Below, in pieces: positions 1 to 8,132 of a stretch of 34,193 nt of DNA. Numbering within the stretch: the stretch's first letter is position 1; each line of letters opens with the position of its first letter. The DNA lies in assembly GCA_018003515.1 (NCBI GenBank), contig JAGNDO010000057.1:1-34193 (forward strand). The letters are read 5' to 3'. A model generated the notes under the pieces. That model did no database searches and had not been told where the DNA came from. It was given only the letters and a program-made list of their open reading frames with translations. A program made the translations under genes and the position numbers. Source of the stretch: Caldilineaceae bacterium. Lineage in GTDB: Bacteria; Chloroflexota; Anaerolineae; Caldilineales; Caldilineaceae.

Positions 1-90
1 TTGACCCGTCTTATGGCCTTTCTCCAGCACTTCCAAACCGTGGAGCATTTCTTCTGATAGGGTAATGGGATCTGCTTTCGGTCCAGGCAT
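1..90 (-). CDS. IS630-family transposase, N-terminal fragment (partial, leaves window)
   Basis: An uninterrupted minus-strand frame starts with ATG at 90-88 and runs off the left edge. The 30 visible residues begin MPGPKADPITLSEEM and continue with a pattern of the type LxxLExLEKGHKTGQ. This resembles the N-terminus of IS630-family transposases (MPGPK..PI.L...E...LE.L.....T.Q), which precedes their helix-turn-helix. Only about a tenth of a usual IS630 transposase is present, so neither the DDE catalytic residues nor the inverted repeats can be checked. The identification rests on recall of the family N-terminus and is moderate. If correct, an insertion sequence borders the polysaccharide cluster on its upstream side. 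Confidence 0.5.
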   Translation of the reverse strand, partial: MPGPKADPITLSEEMLHGLEVLEKGHKTGQ

Positions 91-113
91 CTCGTTCTCA
101 CTTTCACTTGTGG

Positions 114-143
114 TTGACTCCGATGCCTATCAGTATACATAAT
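114..143 (+). promoter_or_regulatory. Candidate sigma70-type promoter for the plus-strand cluster
   Basis: TTGACT at 114-119 and CATAAT at 138-143 are separated by 18 bases, each one mismatch from consensus. It points toward the first gene of the cluster at 264, and no other obvious promoter lies between. The surrounding stretch (about 125-175) is the most AT-rich part of this end of the window. No start site is known, so this remains a sequence-based guess. Confidence 0.35.
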
Positions 144-195
144 TCGTGGACAATCTACCTAATTATTTACGCCGAGCTGTACTAGTTGTCGCACC

Positions 196-226
196 GTCAG
201 TGCGGGTGCTCTGCGCCCGCACTGAC
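196..226. repeat. Strong hairpin in the 5' leader of the cluster
   Basis: Bases 196-209 pair with 213-226 as a 14-bp stem (one T-G wobble) around a 3-base TCT loop. There is no T-run after it on the plus strand, so it does not look like a simple terminator. It lies between the candidate promoter and the start codon at 264. It could be a leader structure, a dispersed palindromic repeat or a trace of a mobile-element end. Confidence 0.6.
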
Positions 227-263
227 TACAAGAAGGGGCTATCTCCCCAAGGGATGAAATCGC

Positions 264-1625
264 ATGAAGGTAGAGCACGCCGCCATCGACGCGGCTTTGG
301 ATGAGATCAACGACCGCCAATTCAGGGTCAGACTGGATGCATTGACGGGTAGTTGCCCCACCTGTGGCGCGTCCAGGCTGCATGTGGCCTTGCAGAGCAT
401 CTCCGACCAAGGAGATGAACCCACCTGTGCGGTCTGTGCGGGCGAACAAGCACAACTGGCCGCCGACCTATTGCGCTTTTGGGCACTGTTAGGGTCCCCA
501 CGGGAAGAGCTAGAGGCCATCCGACAATCACCCCGGTTGCAAGCCTCTACCCAACGGCTGATAGGCGTGGTCAGCAAATGGGCGCTGCACTACCCGCTGA
601 TCATGCCGACGACAGTGAAGTGGGAAGTCACCAATCACTGCAACCTGGGATGCAAGCACTGCCTGGTCGATGCTGGCAGAAAGTTGGAGAATGAGTTGAG
701 CACCGAGGAGGCTCTGGACTTGGTTGATACGTGCGTCAATCTGGGCGTGCAAAATCTGGGCATCCTGGGGGGCGAGCCGCTCATGCGCCCCGACCTGTTC
801 GCGGTCATGGACTACGCCATTTCCAAGAAGTTGGCCGTCACCTTGACCACGAATGCGCTTTTGATCGATGACGCCACCGCCAGCCGCATGGCCAGCATGG
901 GCTTGCACGATCTCGCCGTGAGCATAGATGGGATTGGCGAGGTGCATGACCAGTTCCGGGGGGTCAAAGGGGCTTTCCGTAGGACGGTCAGAGGCCTCAA
1001 CAATCTGGCCAAGCACGGTGTGCCGTTCACCATTTTTACCGTGGTTTCCAAACATAATCTACACCAGCTCGACGAGATCATAGACCTGGCCGTAGAGCTG
1101 GGCGCGGCCAAATTCGCCATCAACGATCTCCAACCCACCGGCCGTGGCCAACTTCTGCGTGATATGTGCCTGTCGCAAGAGGAGTTCAACTATTTGGGCC
1201 AAGCCATGGAGAGAAAACGGGCGCAACATCAAAACCGCCCGACTCGGTTGCTCTGGTCAGGCGTGGGCAAGAAGCGCTCCACGCCCGACATTGATCGCGG
1301 GCCTTTGCTGTTGAGCACATGCGGCGCGGCGCTGACGGAGCTGACCGTGGGTGCCGATGGCGGAATTCGGGCCTGCCCGTTCCTGCCGCCGACGACCGAA
1401 AATCTGCGCCAGCGCCCCCTGGAGGAGATCTGGTTTGATTCGACGGAGCTTGACCTCTATCGCGATCGGGGCGACTTGAAGGGCCAGTGTGGTGTGTGCC
1501 AACTGAAATACGTGTGCGGCGGCTGCCGGGCCCGGGCAGAGGCATTCCTCGGCGATCCCCTGGGGCCGGATATCCGCTGCCAATTGGATTACGCCTTCGC
1601 TCCCCAAGCGGCGGCCTATCAGTAA
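264..1625 (+). CDS. Radical SAM/SPASM protein, NirJ/AhbD-like
   Basis: The 453-residue protein has a radical SAM cluster-binding motif CNLGCKHC (C126, C130, C133), a GGEPL motif and the VSIDG segment usual in SPASM enzymes. A C-terminal SPASM region starts around C353 (CGAAL...CPF) and continues with CGVC, CGGCRARA and a last Cys near 441, enough for auxiliary 4Fe-4S clusters. The CGGCRARA...GD pattern recalls NirJ and AhbD, heme-pathway enzymes that act on propionate side chains, but also other SPASM peptide-modifying enzymes. An unusual N-terminal extension of about 115 residues carries two CxxC pairs (31-34 and 55-58), a likely zinc ribbon or additional metal site. It opens the long plus-strand gene run and is followed 26 bases later by a DUF2148 gene. 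Substrate unknown. Confidence 0.9.
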   Translation: MKVEHAAIDAALDEINDRQFRVRLDALTGSCPTCGASRLHVALQSISDQGDEPTCAVCAGEQAQLAADLLRFWALLGSPREELEAIRQSPRLQASTQRLIGVVSKWALHYPLIMPTTVKWEVTNHCNLGCKHCLVDAGRKLENELSTEEALDLVDTCVNLGVQNLGILGGEPLMRPDLFAVMDYAISKKLAVTLTTNALLIDDATASRMASMGLHDLAVSIDGIGEVHDQFRGVKGAFRRTVRGLNNLAKHGVPFTIFTVVSKHNLHQLDEIIDLAVELGAAKFAINDLQPTGRGQLLRDMCLSQEEFNYLGQAMERKRAQHQNRPTRLLWSGVGKKRSTPDIDRGPLLLSTCGAALTELTVGADGGIRACPFLPPTTENLRQRPLEEIWFDSTELDLYRDRGDLKGQCGVCQLKYVCGGCRARAEAFLGDPLGPDIRCQLDYAFAPQAAAYQ

Positions 1626-1651
1626 ATCAACCCCAGGATGCGAGAGAGACA

Positions 1652-2221
1652 ATGCAGGCCAAGCTAGACACACCTGAAATTGAAGAAACCATTGCATGGA
1701 ACACCGCAGTACAGATGCTGGGTGCCATCCTGGCCGGGCCGCAACTGAACTATCAGATCACCTCGTTGTTCCTGTCCGGCCACGAATACAGGCAGTTCAT
1801 CAGCGATTTTATGGACTTGGTGCAGGCCGAGACCTTCCCGCCGTATTGGGCCAAGTGTCTCACCACGGTGAGGCCCAGGGCCGAGAAAAGCCTGGCGGTC
1901 CTGATCGTGGGCTTCAAGCAGACCAATCGGCCCAGCGGCGTAGATTGCGGTCTCTGCGGTGCGGCGAGTTGCGAGGACTTCTACCGGCTGAACGAGGAAT
2001 GGGGCCGGGAAACCCTGTGCCCCTTGGGGTTGATGACCTTTTGCGATGCCATCTCCCGGGGCTTGCAAATGGCGCACATGACCTATCTGGCCAGCCTGTC
2101 CAGCTTGACTCAATCCCTCGGCAAGGCGGCCCTGGCCCTGAACTTGCTCGACGCCGACTTTGCGCTTGGCATCCTGTTGGAGATGGGGCCGATGGTGAAA
2201 ACGGAGCAAGAAAACAGATGA
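1652..2221 (+). CDS. DUF2148 ferredoxin-domain protein
   Basis: The frame is open farther upstream, but the ATG at 1652, just after the previous stop, gives a 189-residue protein. The middle contains GVDCGLCGAASCEDF followed about 15 residues later by LCPL, the four-cysteine pattern of DUF2148, annotated as an uncharacterised ferredoxin-like domain. After it comes the family's alanine/leucine-rich helical end (LGKAALALNLLDADFALGI). The cysteines probably bind an iron-sulfur cluster. Its stop codon overlaps the next start as ATGA at 2218-2221, so translation of the two is probably coupled. Sitting between a radical SAM enzyme and a tetrapyrrole-type methylase, it could be an electron donor or a subunit for one of them. 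That role is inference. Confidence 0.75.
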   Translation: MQAKLDTPEIEETIAWNTAVQMLGAILAGPQLNYQITSLFLSGHEYRQFISDFMDLVQAETFPPYWAKCLTTVRPRAEKSLAVLIVGFKQTNRPSGVDCGLCGAASCEDFYRLNEEWGRETLCPLGLMTFCDAISRGLQMAHMTYLASLSSLTQSLGKAALALNLLDADFALGILLEMGPMVKTEQENR

Positions 2222-3186
2222 TGCCCAAAGGAAAGATCTACGCACTGAGCATCGGTCACACACGCAGTCAGATCACGCCAGAAGCCCAGGCCGTGTTGCA
2301 GAGTGTGGATGTGGTGGCCGGGCATCCCGGCTTCATCCAAATCGCCCAGCCTTTTCTGAACGGGGCGACGGAGGTCATCGACGACCGGGTGACCATGAAG
2401 TCAGCCGACACCCCTGAAGCGGCAAAGCAGAGCCGCGTGGCGGCAGTCGTGGCCCAAGCCCTGTTGGGCAAGTCCGTGGCGATCTTGAGCGGCGGTGACA
2501 CGGGCATTTGGGGGTATGCGGGTTTCTTCTTCGAGGCCCAACAGTACCACAACGGCGCGTTCGATGTCGAGGCGATCCCTGGCGTGGCCGGCATGGTGGC
2601 TTCGGCGGCCAGGATAGGTGCCCCGTTGATGAACGGCTTTGCCCTCATCGCCCTTGGTGACGAGGATCTGCCCTTCGCCGATGTCGAGCGTCGGCTGAAG
2701 GGCGCGGCGCTGGGTGGCTTCGCCATCGTTCTGTACAAGCTGATCCTGGAATCGGCCGGCAGCCCCGCCTTCTATCCCCCGGACCGATACCCGGAGCTTC
2801 ACCCGCCCCTGGTGCGCACCCGGGAGCGGTTGGAACGAGCCTACACGATCCTCTCGGAGCACATCGGGCCGGCAACACCCCTGGCGATCATCACTGATGT
2901 CTATGACCAGTCCTCGAACTACAGCGGACGCTCTCCCCTGCTCGGCTCGGACACAGGCCAGGAAGAGATCATCCTGACCACATTCGATCAATTCCTCAAC
3001 CACAGCGATCACTTCCGGTTCATGACGACGGTGATCATCGGCGAGGAGATGACCCGGGTCTGGCGGGACAAGATGTATACCGCCCAGTGGAATCACCGCT
3101 GGACCTATGACGATCAGATGCTGCACCGGGTTGGGCAGCTTGACTATCTGGTGAACGTCGGAGCGTTATTCCCGCAGAACGATTGA
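2218..3186 (+). CDS. Tetrapyrrole (precorrin/corrin) methylase family, CobJ/CbiH-like
   Basis: The 322-residue protein starts at the ATG overlapping the previous stop (a second ATG follows immediately). It has the SAM-binding pattern SGGDTGIWG, matching SSGDPGVYG of precorrin-3B C17-methyltransferases. IPGVAGMVASAARIGAPL and ERRLKGAALGGFAIVLY follow in the same order as in CobJ, and IIGEEMTRVW parallels its IIGNSxTR segment. The N-terminal VGxGPG loop of the family is replaced by LSIGHTRSQIT, and the C-terminal 40 residues, rich in W and Y, are unlike CobJ as I know it. No other cobalamin gene is present in the window. It may therefore act on a different tetrapyrrole or on another substrate, as the borosin N-methyltransferases of the same superfamily do. 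Confidence 0.8.
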   Translation: MMPKGKIYALSIGHTRSQITPEAQAVLQSVDVVAGHPGFIQIAQPFLNGATEVIDDRVTMKSADTPEAAKQSRVAAVVAQALLGKSVAILSGGDTGIWGYAGFFFEAQQYHNGAFDVEAIPGVAGMVASAARIGAPLMNGFALIALGDEDLPFADVERRLKGAALGGFAIVLYKLILESAGSPAFYPPDRYPELHPPLVRTRERLERAYTILSEHIGPATPLAIITDVYDQSSNYSGRSPLLGSDTGQEEIILTTFDQFLNHSDHFRFMTTVIIGEEMTRVWRDKMYTAQWNHRWTYDDQMLHRVGQLDYLVNVGALFPQND

Positions 3187-3196
3187 GGGCAAGACG

Positions 3197-4468
3197 GTGC
3201 AATACCACATCACGGCGTCTGTTGACCCAACCAAGTCAGAACTGACCGCAAAGGCTGTGCTTCATCTGGAGGAAGCGCCGCTGACCGATGAATTGACCCT
3301 GCGCATCAACCCCAATCTGCAAGTGGCGTGTGTCCGTTTTCGGGGGATTGAGTGCGGCTTTTCGCAGACTGAAGCCGGTCGGGTTGTGATTAACTTGCCA
3401 GCAGTCGTAGCAACTGTTCAGCCCAGCCTAGAGGTGGAGTACGCGGGCGAGCTGGCGCAATATGACGCCGCAGGGGAACAGATGCGGGCCTTCATCAATG
3501 AGGACTTCTTCTGGCTCCGGGATGATCAGCTTTGGTTCCCGATGCTCGCCAGCCAGCAGGCGGAGATGCTCCCGGTTCCGCCCGGTCGCTGCATTGTGCA
3601 GATGGCGGTACCGGCGGGGTGGGAGGTAGCGGCTTCGGCGTCGTTGATCGACGATGGGACCGAAGGCGAGTGGAGGTGCTACCGGTGGGATACTCAGCGC
3701 GCATACTCTGGCCTATCCGTCGTGGGCGGCACCCTGCAAAGACATAATGATGGCAAATGCACGTTTTTATGGCTGACACCCAGGTTGGATCTTGCCCAGA
3801 GCGTGCTGGACGCCCTGGGCTTCTACGAGGAGATCTTGGGGCCTTGTCCACACGCCGACCTCACGGTTGTGATGGGGCCGAGCTTCCTTCCCGGCGGCTA
3901 TGCCGACCGCGGACTGATCCACGTCGGTGAGAACAAGCTGACTGTGCGTACCCTGGCCCATGAGTTGGTTCACCAGTGGTGGGGCCGGGGCGTGTGGGCG
4001 CAAGGCCACGGGGATCGGTGGCTGACCGAGGGATTGGCCGGGTACCTGTCGTTGCACTACGCAGAGTCCCGAGGCGAGTCCGTTCTCGATGAAACGCTGG
4101 AAACGTACCGAGAGGCTTACGGGCAGGCCGTTGCAACCTGGGGCGACAAGCCTCTGGCTGAGGTCAACAGCGAGGACTACGAGCGGACGGGGCTGGTCAG
4201 TGCGCTCATCTACAAGAAGGGGGCCTGGCTGCACTGGATGTTGCATTCCTTGTTAGGGGATCGGTACTTCCAGGCATTACAGGCAATCTGCGCCGAATAT
4301 GGCGGCAAACCCATCACCACGACGCAGTATATCGCAGAACTGGTCGCCATCTGTGAAGATCAGAGCGAGGCGATTCAGATCTGGGCGCAGCAGTGGCTAT
4401 ATGCGCCGGGCCTGCCCGGACTGACGATCCAGATTGACAAAAGCAACGCATCCCCGGATCGAGAGTGA
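3197..4468 (+). CDS. M1-like gluzincin metallopeptidase
   Basis: GTG at 3197 is preceded by GAGGG at good spacing and lies 10 bases after the previous stop, giving 423 residues. The zinc site is complete: HELVH at 255-259 and the third ligand E278, exactly 18 residues later, in WLTEGLAGYLSLHY. The N-terminal third resembles the beta-rich domain of M1 aminopeptidases. In place of the GAMEN exopeptidase motif there is GGYADRGLIHVGE, so aminopeptidase activity is doubtful. There is no signal peptide or membrane segment, which suggests a cytoplasmic role. It is shorter than classical M1 enzymes (800 residues or more) and lacks their helical C-terminal domain. Within this block it could trim a peptide or be a specialised protease; substrate unknown. 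Confidence 0.85.
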   Translation: MQYHITASVDPTKSELTAKAVLHLEEAPLTDELTLRINPNLQVACVRFRGIECGFSQTEAGRVVINLPAVVATVQPSLEVEYAGELAQYDAAGEQMRAFINEDFFWLRDDQLWFPMLASQQAEMLPVPPGRCIVQMAVPAGWEVAASASLIDDGTEGEWRCYRWDTQRAYSGLSVVGGTLQRHNDGKCTFLWLTPRLDLAQSVLDALGFYEEILGPCPHADLTVVMGPSFLPGGYADRGLIHVGENKLTVRTLAHELVHQWWGRGVWAQGHGDRWLTEGLAGYLSLHYAESRGESVLDETLETYREAYGQAVATWGDKPLAEVNSEDYERTGLVSALIYKKGAWLHWMLHSLLGDRYFQALQAICAEYGGKPITTTQYIAELVAICEDQSEAIQIWAQQWLYAPGLPGLTIQIDKSNASPDRE

Positions 4469-4475
4469 ACCACCC

Positions 4476-5360
4476 ATGAACACACCGCCATTTGTCAGCG
4501 TGCGACTGGTCACCTACAACCACGAAAAGTGGATCGCCCAATGTCTGGAAAGCATCTTGATGCAGCGCACGGACTTTCCATTCGAGGTGATCGTCGGCGA
4601 GGATTGCAGCACCGATGGCACGCTGGATATTGTGTTGGCCTATGCCGAGCGACATCCAGACAAGATACACGTCCTGCCTGCCGAAGCCAACCTCGGCGCA
4701 ATGACGAATAGCTACCGTGTTCAACAGGCGTGTCGGGGCAAGTACCACGCCATGATCGAAGGGGATGACTATTGGATCGATCCGCTCAAGCTGCAAAAGC
4801 AAGTAGATCTCATGGAAGCAAATCCCGACATGACTTTATGCTTCCACAATGTTTTCGTCATGAATGCGGACAACCTCAACGCCAGTCTTTACTACACCGA
4901 CGCCGTGCCGGATACATTGACCTTTGCGGACACCAGTCGGATCAGAACGCCGGTGGTCAGCCACATGGCCCGCAGTGACGTGCTTGCCAGCCAGCCAGCG
5001 TGGCGGTTGAAGATCTGGTGCGGAGATGTCTTGTTCCGCCTGTGGTGCGCCCATCATGGGACGGTAGGGTATCTGAATGAGGTCATGGCCGTGTATCGCT
5101 GGCACGCCAACGGCGTCACCGCCAGGACCATTGCACAGCCGGAAAAGCGCTTCTCGGATATCATCTATCTCTATCAGCAACTCGACCGGGACACCGGCTA
5201 TAGCCATAGCGATGTGCTCCAAGAGCAAATCAAGAAAGAGCAGGAAGCCTGGCGGCGTCAACAACTGGGCTGGCGCTACTATCTGCTGCGGCCGGGCGCA
5301 TTCGTCGCCAGATTGAAGCAATACATCCAGGCGGTCGCCAGATACAAAAATAGCTATTGA
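4476..5360 (+). CDS. Family 2 glycosyltransferase
   Basis: The in-frame opening extends to a TTG at 4434, but the ATG at 4476 fits the family start (VSVRLVTYNHEKWIAQCLES). The 294-residue protein shows the GT-A fold marks of GT2: the nucleotide-binding EVIVGEDCSTDGT, then GKYHAMIEGDDYW, where EGDD is the metal-binding DXD equivalent. A C-terminal lysine- and arginine-rich stretch ends the protein, with no membrane segment. It should transfer a sugar from a nucleotide donor; donor and acceptor cannot be read from sequence. It lies 7 bases after the peptidase gene and 44 before the ATP-grasp-like gene. Confidence 0.88.
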   Translation: MNTPPFVSVRLVTYNHEKWIAQCLESILMQRTDFPFEVIVGEDCSTDGTLDIVLAYAERHPDKIHVLPAEANLGAMTNSYRVQQACRGKYHAMIEGDDYWIDPLKLQKQVDLMEANPDMTLCFHNVFVMNADNLNASLYYTDAVPDTLTFADTSRIRTPVVSHMARSDVLASQPAWRLKIWCGDVLFRLWCAHHGTVGYLNEVMAVYRWHANGVTARTIAQPEKRFSDIIYLYQQLDRDTGYSHSDVLQEQIKKEQEAWRRQQLGWRYYLLRPGAFVARLKQYIQAVARYKNSY

Positions 5361-5404
5361 CCGTCGCAACAAAACGTCGCAACAAAACAACGTGGGAGGA
5401 ATAG

Positions 5405-6610
5405 ATGAATCGTCTTGAACAGGCATTTCTCGAAGTCGCTGACAGCGAAATCGCTCGCATCTCGCAATGGTTCTACAAGGCCCCCATGTTGATCTCGCCG
5501 GCCAGGTATGAGGAATTGCACACCCTACAGCAATTGCTCCACCGGGCTATCTGCTTTTTTGTGACCCATTACGACGAACATGCGTCGCTCATGCCTCTAT
5601 CGCCGAAAGGCAGACGGATCATAGAAATCGCCTCCCAGCGACCCTACCGGCCCGGCACCTGCCGTCCTGATTTTGTGATTGGTCAGGACAAGACGCTACG
5701 CGTCTGCGAAATCGGGGCCCGTTTCCCGCTGGATGGCTTCTTTAATGCCGGCGTCACAGAGGTGCTTGCCTGCCAACTGGCGGCCGAGCAGGGCGTAGAC
5801 CTGTCGCCGAGCCACTACCGCCGCTTTCTCGATCATCTGACCCGCTACTTCGGCCAATTCGAACGGGTGCGCGCACTGAAAAGCCCCGCCGATCGGCCCA
5901 TGGACCTACGCCTGTATACGCAGATCTTCGACAAGTCCGGCATCCCCTGCACCGTGCATACCCCCACCGAGATTGCCCAGCAGCCCGATCTCTTATCCCA
6001 TGCGGTCGTGATCGATGAATTCAACCAAATGGACCTGGAAGCCCTGGATGATGCGGTCATCGAAAAGCTGGCCGCGGCAAACAGCCTGAATGATCTGCGC
6101 ACCAAATTCCTCATCCACGACAAACGTTTCCTGTCGGTGCTATCGAACCCCGCCTTTCTGACGAATTTCCTGGACGAGGCCGAGATCGCCTTTCTCACCC
6201 AGCATGTAATCCCCACCTACACCCGTGCGCAAGTCCCAGAACTGTGGGAGGAGGCGAGAACGGATCAGGAGAACTGGCTGCTCAAGCCCTACCTGCTCGG
6301 CAAGAGCGCCGGGATCCTGGCCGGATGCGTCACGGAAGAGGAGCGCTGGCAGGACGCCTTCCAATCCCCCGATATCGAGAAGATGGTGTTGCAGCCGTTC
6401 ATCCGGCAAAAGCAATTCGTGGCCCCCCTCGATGGCCGGATGTACCAGGATTACGTCGTCGGTACCTTCCTGTGCTTCGAGAATGAGTTTCTTGGCCCTG
6501 GCAGGTTCAGAGCCTCCTCCTTCCCGGTGACGAACCAAGGCGATGACCGCAAAGTCGCGCCGCTTGTCACCCAGCAGCCTTATCCGTTCAAATCGCCGTT
6601 TATTCTATGA
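5405..6610 (+). CDS. ATP-grasp-like protein (putative ligase)
   Basis: A clear GGAGGA at 5395-5400 precedes the ATG; the product is 401 residues. I see no closely recognised family, but parts fit an ATP-grasp plan. RPDFVIGQDKTLRVCEIGAR resembles a pre-ATP-grasp segment, KFLIHDKRFLSVLS the start of a nucleotide-binding subdomain, and NWLLKPYLLGKSAGI an ATP-binding lysine strand. MVLQPFI (near residue 330) resembles the adenine-contact strand. ATP-grasp ligases join a carboxylate to an amine or thiol by an acyl-phosphate, for example in peptide tailoring or amino-acid decoration of sugars. Its stop overlaps the next ATG (ATGA at 6607-6610), tying it to the FISUMP gene. The assignment is tentative. 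Confidence 0.5.
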   Translation: MNRLEQAFLEVADSEIARISQWFYKAPMLISPARYEELHTLQQLLHRAICFFVTHYDEHASLMPLSPKGRRIIEIASQRPYRPGTCRPDFVIGQDKTLRVCEIGARFPLDGFFNAGVTEVLACQLAAEQGVDLSPSHYRRFLDHLTRYFGQFERVRALKSPADRPMDLRLYTQIFDKSGIPCTVHTPTEIAQQPDLLSHAVVIDEFNQMDLEALDDAVIEKLAAANSLNDLRTKFLIHDKRFLSVLSNPAFLTNFLDEAEIAFLTQHVIPTYTRAQVPELWEEARTDQENWLLKPYLLGKSAGILAGCVTEEERWQDAFQSPDIEKMVLQPFIRQKQFVAPLDGRMYQDYVVGTFLCFENEFLGPGRFRASSFPVTNQGDDRKVAPLVTQQPYPFKSPFIL

Positions 6611-7347
6611 TCCCATTTACCGACGAGCGGGATGGAACCACCTACGGCACCGTGCAGATCGGCGACCAGTGCTGGATGAGCGAGAACCTCAAGTACTTGC
6701 CATCCGTATCGCCTATCGCAAAGCGTTCGCCGGCCAACTTGTGGCGGAGTGTCCCGGTCAACTCTCGTATCCAGCCCTATTTCTATGTTTACGATTACCG
6801 AGGGCGGCGGGTGAGTGAGGCCAAGTTCACGGCCAACTACCGGGACTACGGGGTGCTTTACAACTGGCCGGCGGCCTTGGCGGCCTGCCCACATGGCTGG
6901 CATTTGCCCAGCGATGCCGAGTGGAGCCAACTGGTGGATTACCTGGTGGGCAAATACGGCCTCCTGAATGACTGGTCCCATACCCACTGCGTCGGCAACG
7001 CCTTGAAATCCCGCCGCCAGGTGGATTCGCCTTTGGGTGGCGTCCATACGACCACCGAGCCTCCGCGCTGGGCGTCGTCCAGCACCCCGCCGCCCGAACG
7101 GAAGACGGTTCCCATCAACGTGAAGCCGCACTATGGCACCGACGAAGTAGGTTTTTCGGCCTTGCCGGGTGGACGTTACGCCTATGGGCAGTTTACCGAA
7201 CTGGGTTTCCACGGCTTCTGGTGGACATCCACCGAGTGCTACGGGACGCGCGCATGGTACCGATTCATGCGTCACGAGTTCGGCGATGTGACCCGCTCCA
7301 ACTTTGATAGGGAGGCCGGGTTCAATGTTCGCTGTATTCGGGATTAG
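6607..7347 (+). CDS. FISUMP-domain protein, copy 1
   Basis: The 246-residue protein is almost entirely one Fibrobacter succinogenes major paralogous (FISUMP, TIGR02145) domain. It opens with FTDERDGTTYGTVQIGDQ and CWMSENLKY, then YGVLYNWPAALAACPHGWHLPSDAEWSQL, DEVGFSALPGGRYAY, FWWTSTE and a C-terminal GFNVRCIRD. These domains are usually on secreted or lipoprotein-anchored proteins of Bacteroidota and Fibrobacterota, and their function is unknown. This copy has no signal peptide and no lipobox, so it appears cytoplasmic unless exported in another way. Its start overlaps the stop of the ATP-grasp-like gene and it is followed 9 bases later by a paralogue. Confidence 0.9.
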   Translation: MIPFTDERDGTTYGTVQIGDQCWMSENLKYLPSVSPIAKRSPANLWRSVPVNSRIQPYFYVYDYRGRRVSEAKFTANYRDYGVLYNWPAALAACPHGWHLPSDAEWSQLVDYLVGKYGLLNDWSHTHCVGNALKSRRQVDSPLGGVHTTTEPPRWASSSTPPPERKTVPINVKPHYGTDEVGFSALPGGRYAYGQFTELGFHGFWWTSTECYGTRAWYRFMRHEFGDVTRSNFDREAGFNVRCIRD

Positions 7348-7356
7348 GAGGGGACC

Positions 7357-8076
7357 GTGGTCACGGACACACTGACCGATCCCAGGGACGGCAATATCTA
7401 TCGAACCGTGCAGATCGGCGCCCAACGCTGGCTGGCCGAGAACCTCAAATACCTGCCCTCTGTCTGCCCAGGGACGACCACGCCGGACGGTTCCGCTTTC
7501 CACTACGTGTACGATTATCAGGGCGACAGCGTCGAGGAGGCGAAGGCCACGGCCAATTACAGGCACTACGGCGTACTTTACAATTGGCTGGCGGCTCAGG
7601 AGGCTTGTCCGCCGGGCTGGCATTTACCCAGCGACGCGGAATGGTCGGCGTTGACCGACTTTTTGATCCACACCCACAAGCACATCACCCCGTCCAATGT
7701 GGGCTATGCGCTAAGATCCCGCCGCCAGGTCGGTTCACCCCTGGGCGGCGATGGCAATACCCTTGAGCATCCACGCTGGGAGGGGGTCGCCAGATCTCAG
7801 GAGCGCGGCTTGGCGGCCCTGCGTCGTATGATCGCTGATTTCATTGATGGCAGGGCTATTGGGCATGGCACTGACGAATTCGGCTTTTCGGCCCTGCCAG
7901 GCGGTCGCACGACCTATGGAGGCTATTATCGTATTGGCGATCTCGGCTATTGGTGGTCCGCCACAGAAGCATCACCCTTGCGTGTCTGGTCTCGGCAAAT
8001 GACTCTCTCCGGCGCAGTGAACCGCTGGGACATGAGCAAAAACTACGGTTACAGTGTGCGCTGTATTCAGGATTGA
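7357..8076 (+). CDS. FISUMP-domain protein, copy 2
   Basis: A GTG start at 7357 has a strong AGGAGGGG ribosome-binding site at 7346-7353. The 239 residues repeat the layout of the previous gene: DPRDGNIYRTVQIGAQRW, LAENLKYLPSV, YGVLYNWLAAQEACPPGWHLPSDAEW, LRSRRQVGSPLGG, DEFGFSALPGG, YWWSATE and YSVRCIQD at the end. The two are clearly tandem paralogues but have diverged in the variable middle region (about residues 115-170), where this copy carries a longer arginine-rich insert. No export signal is visible. The C-type-lectin-like look of the domain suggests ligand or partner binding, but that is inference. Confidence 0.9.
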   Translation: MVTDTLTDPRDGNIYRTVQIGAQRWLAENLKYLPSVCPGTTTPDGSAFHYVYDYQGDSVEEAKATANYRHYGVLYNWLAAQEACPPGWHLPSDAEWSALTDFLIHTHKHITPSNVGYALRSRRQVGSPLGGDGNTLEHPRWEGVARSQERGLAALRRMIADFIDGRAIGHGTDEFGFSALPGGRTTYGGYYRIGDLGYWWSATEASPLRVWSRQMTLSGAVNRWDMSKNYGYSVRCIQD

Positions 8077-8132
8077 TCCTTTGGAACCAGAGGCATGATC
8101 TTTGGGAACAGGCTTAGAAACATAAGGATGGT

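Noticed and set aside
196-226. Terminator or riboswitch in the leader
   Set aside because: The hairpin has no T-run and no recognisable riboswitch core, so it is reported only as a hairpin.
1664-3126. Minus-strand frames over the DUF2148 and methylase genes
   Set aside because: Antisense shadows of genes with strong family motifs on the plus strand.
2218-3186. Cobalamin biosynthesis locus
   Set aside because: Only one CobJ-like gene with altered motifs is present; no other cobalamin gene is in the window.
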